Notes: generated by a model not told the origin, from the sequence alone. A DNA stretch of 64,000 nt from Ornithodoros turicata (GCF_037126465.1 NC_088204.1:64603807-64667806), one strand, 5' to 3'; counted from the stretch's first letter, positions 20,695 to 31,245 are shown. Translations and numbers: made by a program.

Positions 20695-22694
20695 GATTTC
20701 CAGATTTCCTACACAGCATCAAGTCTTTCGACAGCTGAGAGACAGGTGCAGCTCACGATCAACCGCCTTTCTAAGTGGGCTGATGAAAACGGCTTCAGGT
20801 TTTCCGCGCAAAAGACAGCGTGTGTTGTCTTTACTAGGAAGCGAGGCACATTTGCTGAGCCCTCGCTGCTCCTCGGTGGCAACACACTACCAGTTTCTGA
20901 TGAGCAAAAATTTCTGGGGGTGGTGTTTGACAAGAAGCTGTCTTTTGTGCCACACATAAACTATATAAAACAGAAGTGCCTGAAATCCTCCAACATACTC
21001 AAAGTTTTATCCCATCGATCGTGGGGAGCCGACACAGTCACACTGTTGCGGGTCTATGACTCGGTTGTGCGATCAGTAATTGAGTACGGGAGTGTCGTGT
21101 ATGGCTCGGCGCGGCCTTCGGCATTGAAGGTGTTGGACCCCATCCACCATGAAGGCATCCGACTGGCCACCGGTGCCTTCCGGACGTCCCCTGTGAAGAG
21201 TTTGTATGTTGAGGGCAACGAATGGTCGCTCGAGAGACGGAGGCAATTTGAACATGTGAAGGCTGCGCTAAAGTACAGATGCCAGTGCGATGACCCAGTT
21301 GTACACTGTAGTGTGAACCCCGCTCTGGAGCGACTCTTCCTTGCAAAGCCCTCTGTTGTACCCTCGTTTCCGCTTCGCGTGCAGGCGGCGAGTTCCCGTC
21401 TGGGATTCAGTCCCTTTGGCGTTCCCCTGCAGCAAGCAGTCCTCGATGCTGCGCCTTGGCAGAGACATCTCATACAATCCAATTTAAAAATGACACAGTT
21501 TGACAAACAATCCACTGCACACACTGTCATTCTCCAGGAATTCCTGGAGATTCACCGTAACTTCGGGAACCACCATGCAATCTACACTGATGGGACCAAA
21601 GTAAGCAATGGTGTGGCGGCCGTTGCCCTTGAAGGTGATTCTATTATGACGGCACGCCTGAACACGAACGCCACAGTTTTCACCGCAGAGCTTTACGCGA
21701 TTCTCCTGGCTCTGCGGCACATTCAACAAAACGACCTTCAAAATTCAGTAATTTATTCCGATTCGCTAAGCTCTGTGCGTGCGCTGCTTTCATGCTATGA
21801 CAGCAAGAATCACCTCGTCAAGCGAGTACGAGTGCTTGCGACCCAACTTTGTTCCCGAGGCTTTTCAATCTGTCTCTGCTGGGTCCCCAGCCACACTGGG
21901 ATCCCGGGGAATGAACGAGCCGACCGTGAGGCTCGGCGAGCGTTGGCACAAGAGGAGTCAGCTCTAGGACTACCCTACCAAGACATCCTGCCAGTGTTAA
22001 AGAGAGCTGTCTGCACACAGTGGCAGCAGGAGTGGGACATGGAAGAAAATAACAAGCTACACCTCACACAGCCACACGTTTCCCCCCCCGCATCGGACTG
22101 AACACATCAACAGATCATCCGAAGTTCTTTACGCGAGATTGAGGATTGGACATACATGGCTTACGCATCACCACCTACTCAGAGGTCAGGATCCGCCAGC
22201 TTGTGCGCACTGCGGTGACAGCTTGACTGTCTTGCACGTACTGGCATCCTGCCCTCACTTCGAACACCAACGCCAACAGTATTTCACCGCATTCTACAGA
22301 TACCATGTCCCACTCCACCCAGCCCTTCTACTGGGTGACACTCCTCTTGTGCCGTTTGATAACGTCATTAAATTTCTGACCACATGTGGGTTTCTTAGTC
22401 AGATGTAGATGATAAGCATTGCTCCGCTTTTATCCAATATCACTGAACTCATGTAAATATCTCATTGTCACACTTTTGTCACACATTGTCACACTAGCTT
22501 GCTTGTTGTCGTCATCCTCTTCTCTCTCTTATCCTCGTCAATCTCATCGCTCATACCTGTAGATAGATTTTAACTACCACACACTCTCTCTCACATCATC
22601 TTTCCCATAATCATCTCCGACACGCTCACCATGGTTTTGGCGCTCTATGGCCTTTGTTGCCTTTGTGCCGTTAAACACATCAATCAATCAATCA
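20695..22694 (+). mobile_element. I-like LINE, copy C (2.0 kb, 5' truncated) with 9-bp TSD
   Basis: Flanked by ATAACATAA at 20686-20694 and 22695-22703. It contains the end of the reverse transcriptase, the RNase H domain, the CCHC tail, a 3' UTR, the family 3' end GGCGCTCTATGGCCTTTGTT and an (AATC)n tail. It is nearly identical to copy E over their shared 1.4 kb, so both inserted recently. Confidence 0.9.
20746..22408 (+). pseudogene. LINE ORF2 fragment: RT thumb, RNase H, CCHC
   Basis: The frame at 20746-22101 encodes 451 residues. Residues 1-170 cover the C-terminal reverse transcriptase region (LSKWADENGFRFSAQKTACV, then KFLGVVFDKKLSF and SVIEYGSVVYGSA); the catalytic YADD lies upstream of the truncation. 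The RNase H domain spans about 275-395 with IYTDGTKVSNG, the Glu in FTAELYAILLAL, the Asp in IYSDSLSSVRALL and GNERADREARRA, so all four acidic positions are present. At 22081 a run of eight C, one more than the equivalent stretch in copy E, shifts frame; the CCHC tail continues at 22139-22408. A RNase H plus terminal CCHC places it in the I/R1/Loa group rather than CR1. Confidence 0.88.
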
Positions 22695-23031
22695 ATAACA
22701 TAAAAATGCAAAAAAAAAACACGCAGACAAGGTGGCCTAACAAAACTAATCGCTGACAGAGTAATGAATTTCTGCTGATTTCTTGAAGAGTGTCAGTCAT
22801 TGATGATAATGATGATGGCAGTTGGTTCCACTGAAGCGATGTTCTAGGTATGAAGGACTCAGAAAACGTTGTGGTTGCACAGCGATGAATACCCACTTTC
22901 TGGCTATTATCGACGCGACGCGATATGTAATGAAGTGGGAGAATGAGCGATTCCTTCAACGAAGGGGTGATAGACTTTATGAAAGAGGTCTATGGTGTAT
23001 TATGTTATTATGGTATGGTATGAGGTATTAT

Positions 23032-23553
23032 GGTTTCATTTGTTCGCTCATTAAGACCATTGCACTGGAGATGTTGAGATGATGTGAAGAGCTAATGGAT
23101 ACCATGATTCTTGAGAAATCTCTTGAAGTTGTTCGCGGAAAATCCGGTTCCCCGATCCGAGAGGAACTTCTTCGGAGTGCCGGCGGTGAATATTTCTCGT
23201 ATGGATGAGATGTATGCGTCAGCAGTTTCGTTCGTATGAGGAAATGCTCATGCATACCTTGTTGCATGATCGACTACAAGATGAATATTTTTTTTTTTAC
23301 CCATAGACGCAAGCCCTTGCTATCAGGTCTATTGCTGTCCATTGCTATCAGGTCGAAAGGCTGTTCTGCAGGTGGTAGAGATTCCTGGCTGCCAAACTTC
23401 TTGGTTTTTAACTTTTTATATGGGCCCTTGGGTCTATCAGTAGAATTATCTCGCAGTTCTTGCAGCGTTAGTAGCTGTACAATGGGCAATCGACAAAGCA
23501 CTGGCTTCCACATTTGCGGATCCTTTCTGATATTTGAAAGTAACATTTTATAA
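23032..23553 (-). pseudogene. Gypsy integrase core and upstream linker, with deletion
   Basis: From 23553 the minus strand encodes DPQMWKPVLCRLPIVQLLTL, then ELRDNSTDRPKGPYKKLKTK and SQESLPPAEQPFDLIAMD (the lead-in to the core). After an A/T homopolymer frameshift at 23285-23296 come VVDHATRYAWAF (first Asp), FLSDRGTGFS (second Asp) and NERTNET (Glu). The zinc-binding HHCC module that should lie between linker and core is missing. One in-frame stop follows HGIH. The frame is cut exactly after NET, where the CR1-like LINE entered. Confidence 0.82.
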
Positions 23554-23559
23554 CCAGCG

Positions 23560-23960
23560 GGAAAGTTTTCCAGTTGGGTTCTTGACAGTTTTGATCCATT
23601 GTAACGCAGCGTGATCTGTTACAACCGTGAAAGGATATCCACGGAGGTAGCAGTGCCACTTCTGAAGTGGGTCAACAATAGCAATAGCCTTTGTGCCATT
23701 AAACACATAATCAATCAATCAATCAACAATAGCAAGGCACTCTAGCTCAGTAACGGCGTAGTTTTTCTCATGTTTCAGTAGTTTCCTAGAATGGTATGCC
23801 AAGGTGTGTTCTGCTCCGAGGTCGTGAGTTTGTTTAAGTACTGCGCCAACACCCGTTGAGGAAGCATCGCAATAGAGCGTACACGGTAGGTCCGGGTCGT
23901 AGATCCGAAGAACAGGTGCCTCTGTTAGATGATTCTGAAGCGCTGTGAACGCAGCTTGAC
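23560..23960 (-). pseudogene. Gypsy RNase H domain, interrupted by a 38-bp LINE stub
   Basis: Minus strand: APVLRIYDPDLPCTLYCDAS, then STGVGAVLKQ, LAYHSRKLLKHEKNYAVTEL and ECLAIV, then the stub, then DPLQKWHCYLRGYPFTVVTD and HAALQWI. These are the usual landmarks of Ty3/gypsy RNase H (first Asp in CDAS, Glu in TELE, Asp in VVTDH). Apart from the stub the domain is in good shape. Confidence 0.87.
23685..23722 (+). mobile_element. 38-bp LINE 3' stub (copy D) with 13-bp TSD
   Basis: The inserted bases are the last ~20 bases of the I-like LINE (TAGCCTTTGTGCCATTAAAC) plus ACATAATCAATCAATCAA. The 13-mer TCAACAATAGCAA flanks it at 23672-23684 and 23723-23735. Removing the stub and one duplication leaves an uninterrupted RNase H frame, which confirms the boundaries. 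Confidence 0.93.
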
Positions 23961-23999
23961 AAGTTGATGACCATTCCCAAGTGAACGTTCTTTTGTAGA

Positions 24000-25086
24000 A
24001 GTGCCGTAAGGGGGGGGGGCGGAAATGTCGCGGAAGTGCGGAATGTATTGTCGGTAGACATTAACTGTTCCTAAGAAACGTTGCAAGTCTTTAACACAAC
24101 GGGGAGCAGGAAAATCTTTAATGGCTTGCACGTTGCCCCTCTTATCTTAGGCGACATTTGTCTGTGGGAAATCGTATGTCCGAGGTAGTCAATGCTGATG
24201 TAAGCAAATTGACACTTTTTCAGTTTTAGCTTAATGTTTTCCGCACTCAGGGCTGTGAGCAATGCATACAAACTCTCCAGATGTTCCTTAAAGGTTTCAG
24301 TATGGACGACAATGTCCTCAAAGTAGTTTACAACGTTCTATACAGACGATGTTTGTCAATAACGGACTTGATTCTTCTTTGAAAGTTGTTGGTGCATTTT
24401 TAAGGCCGAACGGCATGACCAACCATTCGTAATGGCTGTTGTGAGTGACAAAAGCAGTCTTCGGGATGTCGTCGGGATTCATTGGCACATGCCAGTATCC
24501 AAAAGTAATGTCGAGAGTAGTGAAATACCGAGAAGGTCCCAGTGAATCCAGAACGTCGTCTATACGTGGTATGGGCTGGTAGTCAGGCACGGTAGCAGCA
24601 TTTGGTTTGCGGTAATCTATGCACATCTGTGTTCTTCCTTCGCCCTATTTCTCAGCGAGAATAACCGGAGACGCATAAGGGGAGAGAGAGGGTCTGATGA
24701 AGCCCTGGTTAAGCAGTGAGCCGACTTGCTTCTGAATCTCTTTCCTATCTGCTTGTGACGTCCTGTATGGGCCTCTGTGAATTGGTACGTTATTGGAGAG
24801 TGTAATGCCGTGTCGCTCGATGCTTACGGTTCCGATATCCGTTTGCGACATAAGAGAAAATCTGGGAATGGCTCCGGATAAGGTCACCGAGTGCTTCCTG
24901 TTCCGTTGCAGACAGGTGGGAATATGTAGGAGAGTCAGCCGGTTCGAGTAGTGCAGCGGGATCAAAGACGGTGGCACTGACATGGGTATGTGCAGAAAGT
25001 GACTGCTTATTCAGGCGCAAGGTGCCTTGCGAAAGTGTTGGTGAATGCGAATACTGGAGTTCCGAATCAGCTGGAGTTGAAGTCAT
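24000..25086 (-). pseudogene. Gypsy reverse transcriptase, frameshifted
   Basis: Minus-strand segments in order: NQGFIRPSLSPYASPVILAE (fingers), CIDYRKPNAATVPDYQPIPR, YFTTLDITFGYWHVPM, MPFGLKNAPTTF, then the catalytic box reads NYFEDIVVHTE, i.e. YFED where Y-x-D-D is expected, then KLKLKKCQFAY, YLGHTIS and FPAPRCVKDLQRFLGTVNVY (thumb). Frame changes occur near 24340 and 24640, and at a run of G at 24007-24015. With the first catalytic-pair Asp changed and several frameshifts it is non-functional. Confidence 0.88.
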
Positions 25087-25200
25087 TGTAGACGTCTTCG
25101 TTGATGCAGGTTATTGTTGCTCCTGTATCAAGAAATGCGAGTACGGGATGATTGTTGATGAATGCTTCCAATCTGATTACCTTGGGTCGCCTTCCTCGTT
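25087..25200 (-). pseudogene. Retroviral-type aspartic protease active-site region
   Basis: The minus-strand frame gives VIRLEAFINNHPVLAFLDTG, then ATITCINEDVYNDF. LDTGA is the catalytic triad of retropepsins. It lies between the Gag zinc-knuckle remnant and the reverse transcriptase, as expected for gypsy Pol. It overlaps the end of the Gag frame in another register, which suggests a frameshift or ancestral -1/+1 arrangement. Confidence 0.8.
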
Positions 25201-25964
25201 TCCCTGGTCCTCACTGACGGAAGAGAGACAGTGCGGCCGGTAGGGGCACGCATTCTGCCAGTAAAGCTGTCCAGTGAGACCAATGTTGGCACAGTGCCTG
25301 CATTCAGTCTTTGGGAAAACAGGTTGCGAAGCTGGTGTGTGGGGGATATGAGCATGAGAAGTCGCTGGAGTATTGAACGGCCGGGACGACGGCCGCCTTA
25401 CTGTTGCAGCTAGCGTCTTTGTAAGTGTCGACGCAAGCTTCTGAACAGCGCTTAACCACTCCAGCGGTGTCTTGAATTCCGTCCAGCCAAGCAGACGTTC
25501 AAGTTCAGGAAGCAAACCATCGGTTAGTCCGGAGGTCAAGTGGGCAGTTTTCAAATCAGCTTGTTCGCCCAACCGTCGCTTGTGCTCGTATTAATCCCGA
25601 ACCGATTGTCCCGGATTTTGTCGGCAGTGAATGAATGAGCGGAATGGATCCAGCTCAGAAGAACCAAAGCGTGTAGTCATGGAATCTTTCACTTCCTCCC
25701 ACCTGGTGCAAAGTTCAAATATTTCGCTGAGATACCAACGGATGCTTCGCCTTCCACATAGTCGCAGAAATTGCCTATTTTGTCGTCATCTGTCCAATCC
25801 AGGGCATCTGCTTTCCTTTCAAACAGTCGCAACCACTTGTCGATTGGCACATCATCTGGTTCGCCACTGTACTTAATAATGGCCAGATGAGATTGAGTAG
25901 GTTGATGTTGAGGTTGTGGGCTGGTTGGTAGGCCGGTAGGTTGTCGTTGAGTTTTTTTAGGCAT
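25177..25964 (-). pseudogene. Mag-like gypsy Gag
   Basis: ATG at 25964 (minus) starts a Gln/Pro-rich leader followed by YSGEPDDVPIDKWLRLFERK and WTDDDKIGNF (capsid-like). After a break at 25690 the second part (25572-25177) has LPELERLLGWTEFKTPLEWL and a decayed zinc knuckle, CRHCANIGLTGQLYWQNAC. The knuckle lacks a standard His spacing, so it is probably mutated. The two parts are offset by frame changes near 25600-25690. Confidence 0.75.
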
Positions 25965-25969
25965 GGATT

Positions 25970-26002
25970 CAGAGCGAGGTTCTATCCTGTCGCCTCTTCT
26001 TC
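25970..26002 (-). promoter_or_regulatory. Likely gypsy primer-binding site, separated from its LTR by a LINE
   Basis: Minus-strand GGCGACAGGATAGAACC lies just upstream of the Gag ATG. It looks like the complement of a tRNA 3' end lacking only the initial T. The 5' LTR that should touch it is at 30155-30205; the R1-like LINE fills the gap. Confidence 0.5.
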
Positions 26003-26329
26003 TTCCTCCTCCAGCTCAGGCCAGAGCAATGGCCGTTAGCCACTAAGGGCGATTGGCCAGGGCTAGTCGTGACGTAATACGCGGAACGCGCTCAGACCAA
26101 CACCCTTACGAATCCTACCTAAAACGAACTGATCCTACTGTCTACCCTAGCTCGGAGGGCATGATGGGAAGCTGAGTGCACGGCAGCCAGTGTCACACAA
26201 AACTATAAGCGATCAGATAGAGTGAGAAAAGCAGTCACATTAGACGCTACGGCCCAGCTCCACCTCCACAAGTGAGAAACCCAAATGATAGAATGGAGGT
26301 CAGGCAAAAGGGGGGCACCTGCTCTGGCC

Positions 26330-27640
26330 AGAGGGCGAACCAGGTAGTCTTGACGAAGGCGATCGAAGCGGTGGCAGTGAAGAAGTGCTCCACAGTCTCG
26401 TCCTGACCACAGTGCGAGCACGCCGGCGAATTGGATACTCCAGCTCGGTGTAGTTAAAAGTCGAGAGGGAGGGCGAGGCACCGGAGGCGTGTAAGGAACA
26501 CCTCGATGTGACGAGAAGCGCAGCAGTGGGGCTGCCATGAGTGGGAGAGGTGGGCGTATCTGGGGGAAACAAGGCGGAACACAGTGAGCTGCAGGAACCT
26601 CCGATACCTGGCTTTAGTAACGACTACCAGAGGGGGGAGAAGTCGGGCCAGAGAGTGACGCCTTGGCTAGGCTGTCTGCCGCCTCGTTGGGCGAGAGACC
26701 ACGGCGCCCCGGTATCCAGGTGAGCACAATCTCTGAGACGTGAGGCGGAGCAAGAGAGGCCAACAGCTGCTGCAGCGGGCTTGACGGGCTAGAGAGAGAA
26801 GAGACAAACAGTCAGACAGGACTAGGACTTTGCAGAAGGGGCCAGGGACCATCCTTACCGCAAGGACAATGGCGAGAAACTCACTTTCGAGGGCTGGGGT
26901 GTAGTTAGGCAGGCGGACAGGGAAATTCGCGTCAAGGCGATGGCAGACTATGCCTACGCCAGCCCGCTCCTCCGAAACTGACGCATCGGTTGCAACCGCT
27001 AGGTGGTGAGGAAAACGGTGGATATGGCCGGAAAGGAGAGATTCCAACCTGTCCGGATTGGCGGAGGTGACGCCGGGTTGGAAGGCGTCAGCGGACAGCA
27101 CCAAAGGGCTCGGCCGGGGGGAACCATGTAAGGACATACCAGTCAGCGATACCCCTAACGGCGCCAGTAAGCGCTGGGTGAACACGAGCTGCGGGGTGTT
27201 TGACTTGCGCCACCGCCTAGTCAGCCACTGTGGCATGTTCCTGAGGGCGGCGTTGTGTCTCAGAGAGAGAGAGGGCTTTGGCATAGTGAAAGAAAGGTAT
27301 TTACTGTGAGCAGGCGAAAGCGCGACTTTAGAGGAGGAACTTGAGCTTCGGAGTACAGCGCCAGGTTCGAGGCATACTTAGGGAGACCCAGGCAAATGCG
27401 TAGCATCCGCTTCTCGATGGTGAAGAGCCTAGCCAAGCGGTAGTCTGGAAGATGGGAAAAGAGGACGCAGCCAAACTCCAGTATCGGGCGGACGTAACAC
27501 TGGTACAGGAACAGCAAAGCGTTTCCACGCATCCCGATGCGGGCGCCGGAGCAACGATGAACAATGCTGCCGGCCTTCGCAGCTTTCAGGCTCAGGGCTT
27601 CAAGGTGGTGGGTCCAATCAAGCTCGCTGTCGTACCACGC
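26330..27640 (-). pseudogene. R1/I-like LINE ORF2 C-terminal half: thumb, RNase H, CCHC
   Basis: From 27640 the minus strand encodes YDSELDWTHHLEALSLKAAK, then FLYQCYVRPILEFGCVLF and IEKRMLRICLGLPKYASNLA, the thumb region after the RT palm. A further frame (27284-26667) holds RNase H with AVATDASVSEERAGVGIV, a Glu in ALESEFLAIVLAV, VLVLSDCLSLL, and then degraded text. The terminal zinc motif reads CSHCGQDETVEHFF, with the last Cys lost. Multiple frameshifts make it inactive. Confidence 0.8.
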
Positions 27641-28724
27641 TCTGGAGCGACTCTTCCTTGCAAAGCCCTCTGTTGTACCCTCGTTCCCGCTTCGTGTGGA
27701 GGCGGCTAGTTCCCGTGTGGGAATCAGCCCCTCTGGCGTTCCCTTGCAGCAGGCAGTCCTCGATGCTGCGCCTTGGCAGAGACATCTAATACAATCCAAT
27801 TTAAAAATGACACAGTTTGACAAACAATCCACTGCACACACTGTCATTCTCCAGGAATTCCTGGAGATTCACCGTAACTTCGGGAACCACCATGCAATCT
27901 ACACTGATGGGACCAAAGTAAGCAATGGTGTGGCGGCCGTTGCCCTTGAAGGTGATTCTATTATGACGGCACGCCTGAACACGAACGCCACAGTTTTCAC
28001 CGCAGAGCTTTACGCGATTCTCCTGGCTCTGCGGCACATTCAACAAAACGACCTTCAAAATTCAGTGATTTATTCCGATTCGCTAAGCTCTGTGCGTGCG
28101 CTGCTTTCATGCTATGACAGCAAGAATCACCTCGTCAAGCGAGTACGAGTGCTTGCGACCCAACTTTGTTCCCGAGGCTTTTCAATCTGTCTCTGCTGGG
28201 TCCCCAGCCACACTGGGATCCCGGGGAATGAACGAGCCGACCGTGAGGCTCGGCGAGCGTTGGCACAAGAGGAGTCAGCTGTAGGACTACCCTACCAAGA
28301 CATCCTGCCAGTGTTAAAGAGAGCTGTCTGCACACAGTGGCAGCAGGAGTGGGACATGGAAGAAAATAACAAGCTACACCTCACACAGCCACACGTTTCT
28401 CCCCCGCATCGGACTGAACACATCAACAGATCATCCGAAGTTCTTTACGCGAGATTGAGGATTGGACACACATGGCTCACGCATCACCACCTACTCAGAG
28501 GTCAGGATCCGCCAGCTTGTGCGCACTGCGGTGACAGCTTGACTGTCTTGCACGTACTGGCATCCTGCCCTCACTTCGAACACCAACGCCAACAGTATTT
28601 CACCGCATTCTACAGATACCATGTCCCACTCCACCCAGCCCTTCTACTGGGTGACACCCCTCTTGTGCCGTTTGATAACGTAATCAAATTTTTGACCACG
28701 TGTGGGTTTCTTAGTCAGATGTAG
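27637..28724 (+). pseudogene. LINE ORF2 C-terminal part (copy E), open
   Basis: An open frame of about 360 LINE-derived residues reading through RNase H (IYTDGTKVSNG, FTAELYAILLAL, YSDSLSS, GNERADREAR) to the CCHC motif CAHCGDSLTVLHVLASC and the terminal GFLSQM, with no frameshift. The upstream part of the open frame (27564-27636) is antisense to the host LINE and is a fusion artefact. Without endonuclease and RT palm it cannot transpose. It is the reference for the family's C-terminus in this window. Confidence 0.87.
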
Positions 28725-29025
28725 ATGATAAGCATTGCTCCGCTTTTATCCATTATCACCGAACTCCTCATGTAAATATCTCATTGTCACACTTGTAGAT
28801 AGCTTTTAACTGCCATGCTCGCTTGCTATCGTCATCCCCCTCTCTCTTATCCTGGCCAATCAATCATCGCTCATCGCTCATACCTGTAGATAGGTTTTAA
28901 CTACCACACACTCTCTCACATCATCTTTCCCATAATCGTCTCCGACACACTCAGCATAGTTTTGGCGCTCTATGGCCTTTGTTGCCTTTGTGCCATTAAA
29001 CACATAATCAATCAATCAATCAATC
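27637..29025 (+). mobile_element. I-like LINE, copy E (1.4 kb, 5' truncated)
   Basis: Starts at CGCTCTGGAGCGACTCTTCC and runs through RNase H, CCHC tail, 3' UTR and the family 3' end to an (AATC)n tail. It is nearly identical to copy C. It splits the R1-like LINE just before the RT thumb. A few bases of the host LINE are missing at the junction and I see no clear target duplication, which may indicate a small deletion on insertion. Confidence 0.88.
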
Positions 29026-29106
29026 TTAAACTTTTGTCCCAAGCTGTACTTGAGTCGAGTGTGCTTGCCTGGCGGATGGACTCCGTCGAGATCTTCAGGT
29101 CGAGGG

Positions 29107-30145
29107 TCATGACGCCCGTTGAGCGTCCGGTATGGGGAAGAGGAGCACGGCAGATTTCTGCACGTTCAGCGAGAGGTGAACGGATCGCATCCGGGCAGAC
29201 AGGGTGACAAGATACGCTTGCAGCTTCTCGTACAACGAGTGCAATGAAGTCGAGGAGGCGAAGAAGGCTATGTCGTCGGCATAGGTGATTGTGATGATGT
29301 CCTGGTCCAGGGGCAGAGAGCTCATAAGGATGTTGAAGAGCAGGGGTGACAAGACAGATCCTTGGGGCACTCCCCGAAGCTGCTCGTGCGGCGATGAAGT
29401 GAAGCGGCCGTCAGAGCAGTAAAACGATCTTCCAGTGAGGAAATTGTCGACCCACGAGAGGATGTACGGTGGGATATTTTAGGAAGCCATTCTTTGCAGG
29501 AGGACACTGTGCTCCACGCTATCGTAGGCCTTGGCGACGTCCAGCGTAACGAGAGCAGAAAGCTTCCCATTTTCACGGGCAAGACGGATCTGGCTTTCGA
29601 GATTGACATGAGCCATCCAAATGGAGCAGCGAGGACGAAACCCAATCTGGCTATCATTTAGAGTAGATGCGGCCTCCATGTGAGAAGCAAGGCGACGATG
29701 CAGGATGCGCTCGTCCGTCTTGCAGAGGACGGAGGTCGGAGCAATTGGGCGGATGTTATCCATGTCAAGGCCCCTGGAGGCGTTTTTTTTTTATGACCAC
29801 CACTTTTGCCACCTTCCATTCGTCGGGAATCCATGAGTGCTCTAGGGACACGTTCACGATGTTGAGAAGTTCTTGGGGGTGGGAGGACCAGAGGGACTTT
29901 ACTATCCTGCCAGTGATGCCGTCCGGGCCAGGAGCTGATTTTGGGAGGGCGTGCACGGCAGAATCCAGTTCCTCTTCAGTAACTTTGAAGAAGCATGACG
30001 GTGACACGTGGGGTACGGCGTTGGAGTGGGGAACAGTATTCCTGAAGCGGAGCGAAAGACCTCTGGCAATGTCTTCGAGCTTGGCTTTGGCGACATCGTC
30101 GGCAGCAACGAAGAACTCGGAGGAGGCGGCACCCGAGTAACTCAC
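29107..30145 (-). pseudogene. R1/I-like LINE reverse transcriptase, N-terminal and palm
   Basis: Three minus-strand segments: 30145-29765 with APGPDGITGRIVKSLW and WIPDEWKVAKVVVIKK; 29763-29479 with RPIAPTSVLCKTDERILHRR, QIGFRPRCS and ALVTLDVAKAYDSVEH; 29370-29107 with MPQGSVLSPLLFNILMSSLP and the catalytic ITYADDIAFFAS. The YADD box is intact. Breaks lie at a T-run near 29787, near 29478 and at stop codons near 29107. The frame then meets LINE copy E. Confidence 0.85.
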
Positions 30146-30154
30146 GACGACTCA

Positions 30155-30205
30155 TGTAACGTGGGAAAAGTGAACACTTTATTGTCGTCGTCGTCGCTCT
30201 CGTCA
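30155..30205 (-). repeat. 51-bp LTR, 5' copy
   Basis: TGTAAC...CTCTCGTCA on the plus strand, the same length as 20030-20080 with four mismatches (about 8%). The outer flank is a TA repeat. Confidence 0.82.
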
Positions 30206-30260
30206 TATATATATATATACCGTATATCACTTTTTCTGAGATGAGATCAATTACAATATA

Positions 30261-30471
30261 CAGGGTGTTCAAAATTAAGCTTTCACGAGCGCTACGCAAA
30301 CACAGCGATGACAGGAAACCGGATGATAACTTTACGCTACTTGTGTAAGGAACAGGTGCTGCTAATTATGTAGCACCTGTTTCTTACTCAAGGAACAGAA
30401 AAATAGCACCAGTTTTGCTTTTGCTCGCCTATTTATAAAGTGCTAGTGAAAACTTAATTTTGAACACCCTG
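30261..30471. mobile_element. 211-bp TA-flanked MITE nested in FB-A copy 2
   Basis: Termini CAGGGTGTTCAAAATTAAG and CTTAATTTTGAACACCCTG are inverted repeats; TA is duplicated at 30259-30260 and 30472-30473. The centre holds an inner hairpin AACAGGTGCT...AGCACCTGTT. The FB-A sequence continues on both sides. Confidence 0.9.
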
Positions 30472-31245
30472 TAGCATGTGATGAAGGGTACACCTTAGGA
30501 GGGCGTTAGCAAACTCCTAAGGCAATGTCTTAATTCACTTTCAATAATTTACTTTTTAATTATAGAAGCTACGAAGTTGTCCCAATGAGAACATCTCGTG
30601 TCTTCGGTCACCTGACACCGGAGCCGTTTTCAGAACGAAAATCCGTTCGATAGATCGCCCGCAAAAAATTCGTGAGGGAAGACCATTTTTCTCTTGTATT
30701 CATTCCGCGTCTCTAGAGACGCGTCTTTTCTTCACCCCAATGCGAGAGGGTGAAAGAGCATACTATCGCCTCTTGCGTACCGGAAAAAGATTAAAAGAAA
30801 ACAGAAAATGCAACCCAAGATAAGGGCAGCTCCGATAGAGTCACCCGATACATTTGTTTTTGTGTTGTTTCCGCAAGTTGGAGCTCATCTTCGACGCATG
30901 AGGCGGCACTGTGCTCTTCACCATCTCACATTGAGGGTGAAGGAAAGACGCGTCTCCGAAGATGAGCAATGAACGAAATAAAGAAAAAAATGGCGTTCAC
31001 GAATTTTTTGCAGACGATCTATCGAACGGTGTTTTGTTCTGAAAACGGATCTGGTATCAGGTGACCGAAGGAATCAGATGTTCTCATTGGGACAACTTCG
31101 TAGCTTTTATAATTAACAAGTTGATTATTTAAATTTAATTAGGACATTGCCTTAGGAGTTTGCTAACGCCCTCCTAAGGAGTGCCCTTCAGCATATGCAA
31201 CATTGTAATTGATTTCATCTCGGAAAAAGCGATCTATATATATAT

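Larger units (their letters stand above)
20581..23026 (-). mobile_element. CR1/L2-like LINE 3' part, inserted in the gypsy integrase
   Basis: A 5'-truncated LINE on the minus strand. Its 3' end has TGCCCTGGAGGTACC followed by an AATAAATAATAAATAAATAA tail at 20581-20605. The coding end (22684-22960) includes HRCATTTFSESFIPRTSLQW followed by NQLPSSL, a typical C-terminus of CR1/L2-like reverse transcriptases. The pentamer ATTAT at 20576-20580 and 23027-23031 is the likely target duplication. It is itself interrupted by the I-like LINE at 20695-22694. Confidence 0.78.
26003..30150 (-). mobile_element. R1/I-like LINE, 5' truncated, inserted between gypsy LTR and primer site
   Basis: A minus-strand LINE with reverse transcriptase (30145-29030), interrupted by LINE copy E (27637-29025), then RT thumb (27640-27290), RNase H (about 27060-26680) and CCHC tail (about 26430-26340), a 3' UTR and a GGAGGAGGAAGAAGAAGA tail at 26003-26020. 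The endonuclease domain is missing. I see no clear target duplication at its ends. Confidence 0.8.
20030..30205 (-). mobile_element. Mag-like Ty3/gypsy element, split by nested insertions
   Basis: On the minus strand the order is LTR (30155-30205), primer-binding site (about 25985), Gag, protease, reverse transcriptase, RNase H, integrase, purine tract, LTR (20030-20080). Insertions are the R1-like LINE (about 26002-30150), the CR1-like LINE (20581-23026) and a 38-bp LINE stub (23685-23722). Removing these leaves about 3.5 kb, shorter than usual for the group because the region between RNase H and the integrase core is deleted. TATATA flanks both LTRs, consistent with a 4-6 bp target duplication in a TA run. 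The element is dead. Confidence 0.8.

Noticed and set aside
27260..27847. A single 195-codon minus-strand gene
   Set aside because: It is a chimera: one part is the R1-like LINE thumb, the other is antisense of I-like LINE copy E.
20581..29061. TTGAGTCGAGTG shared at 20565 and 29050 as a target duplication of one large insertion
   Set aside because: The 20565 copy is coding gypsy integrase and the 29050 copy is R1-like LINE sequence; neither lies at an insertion edge.
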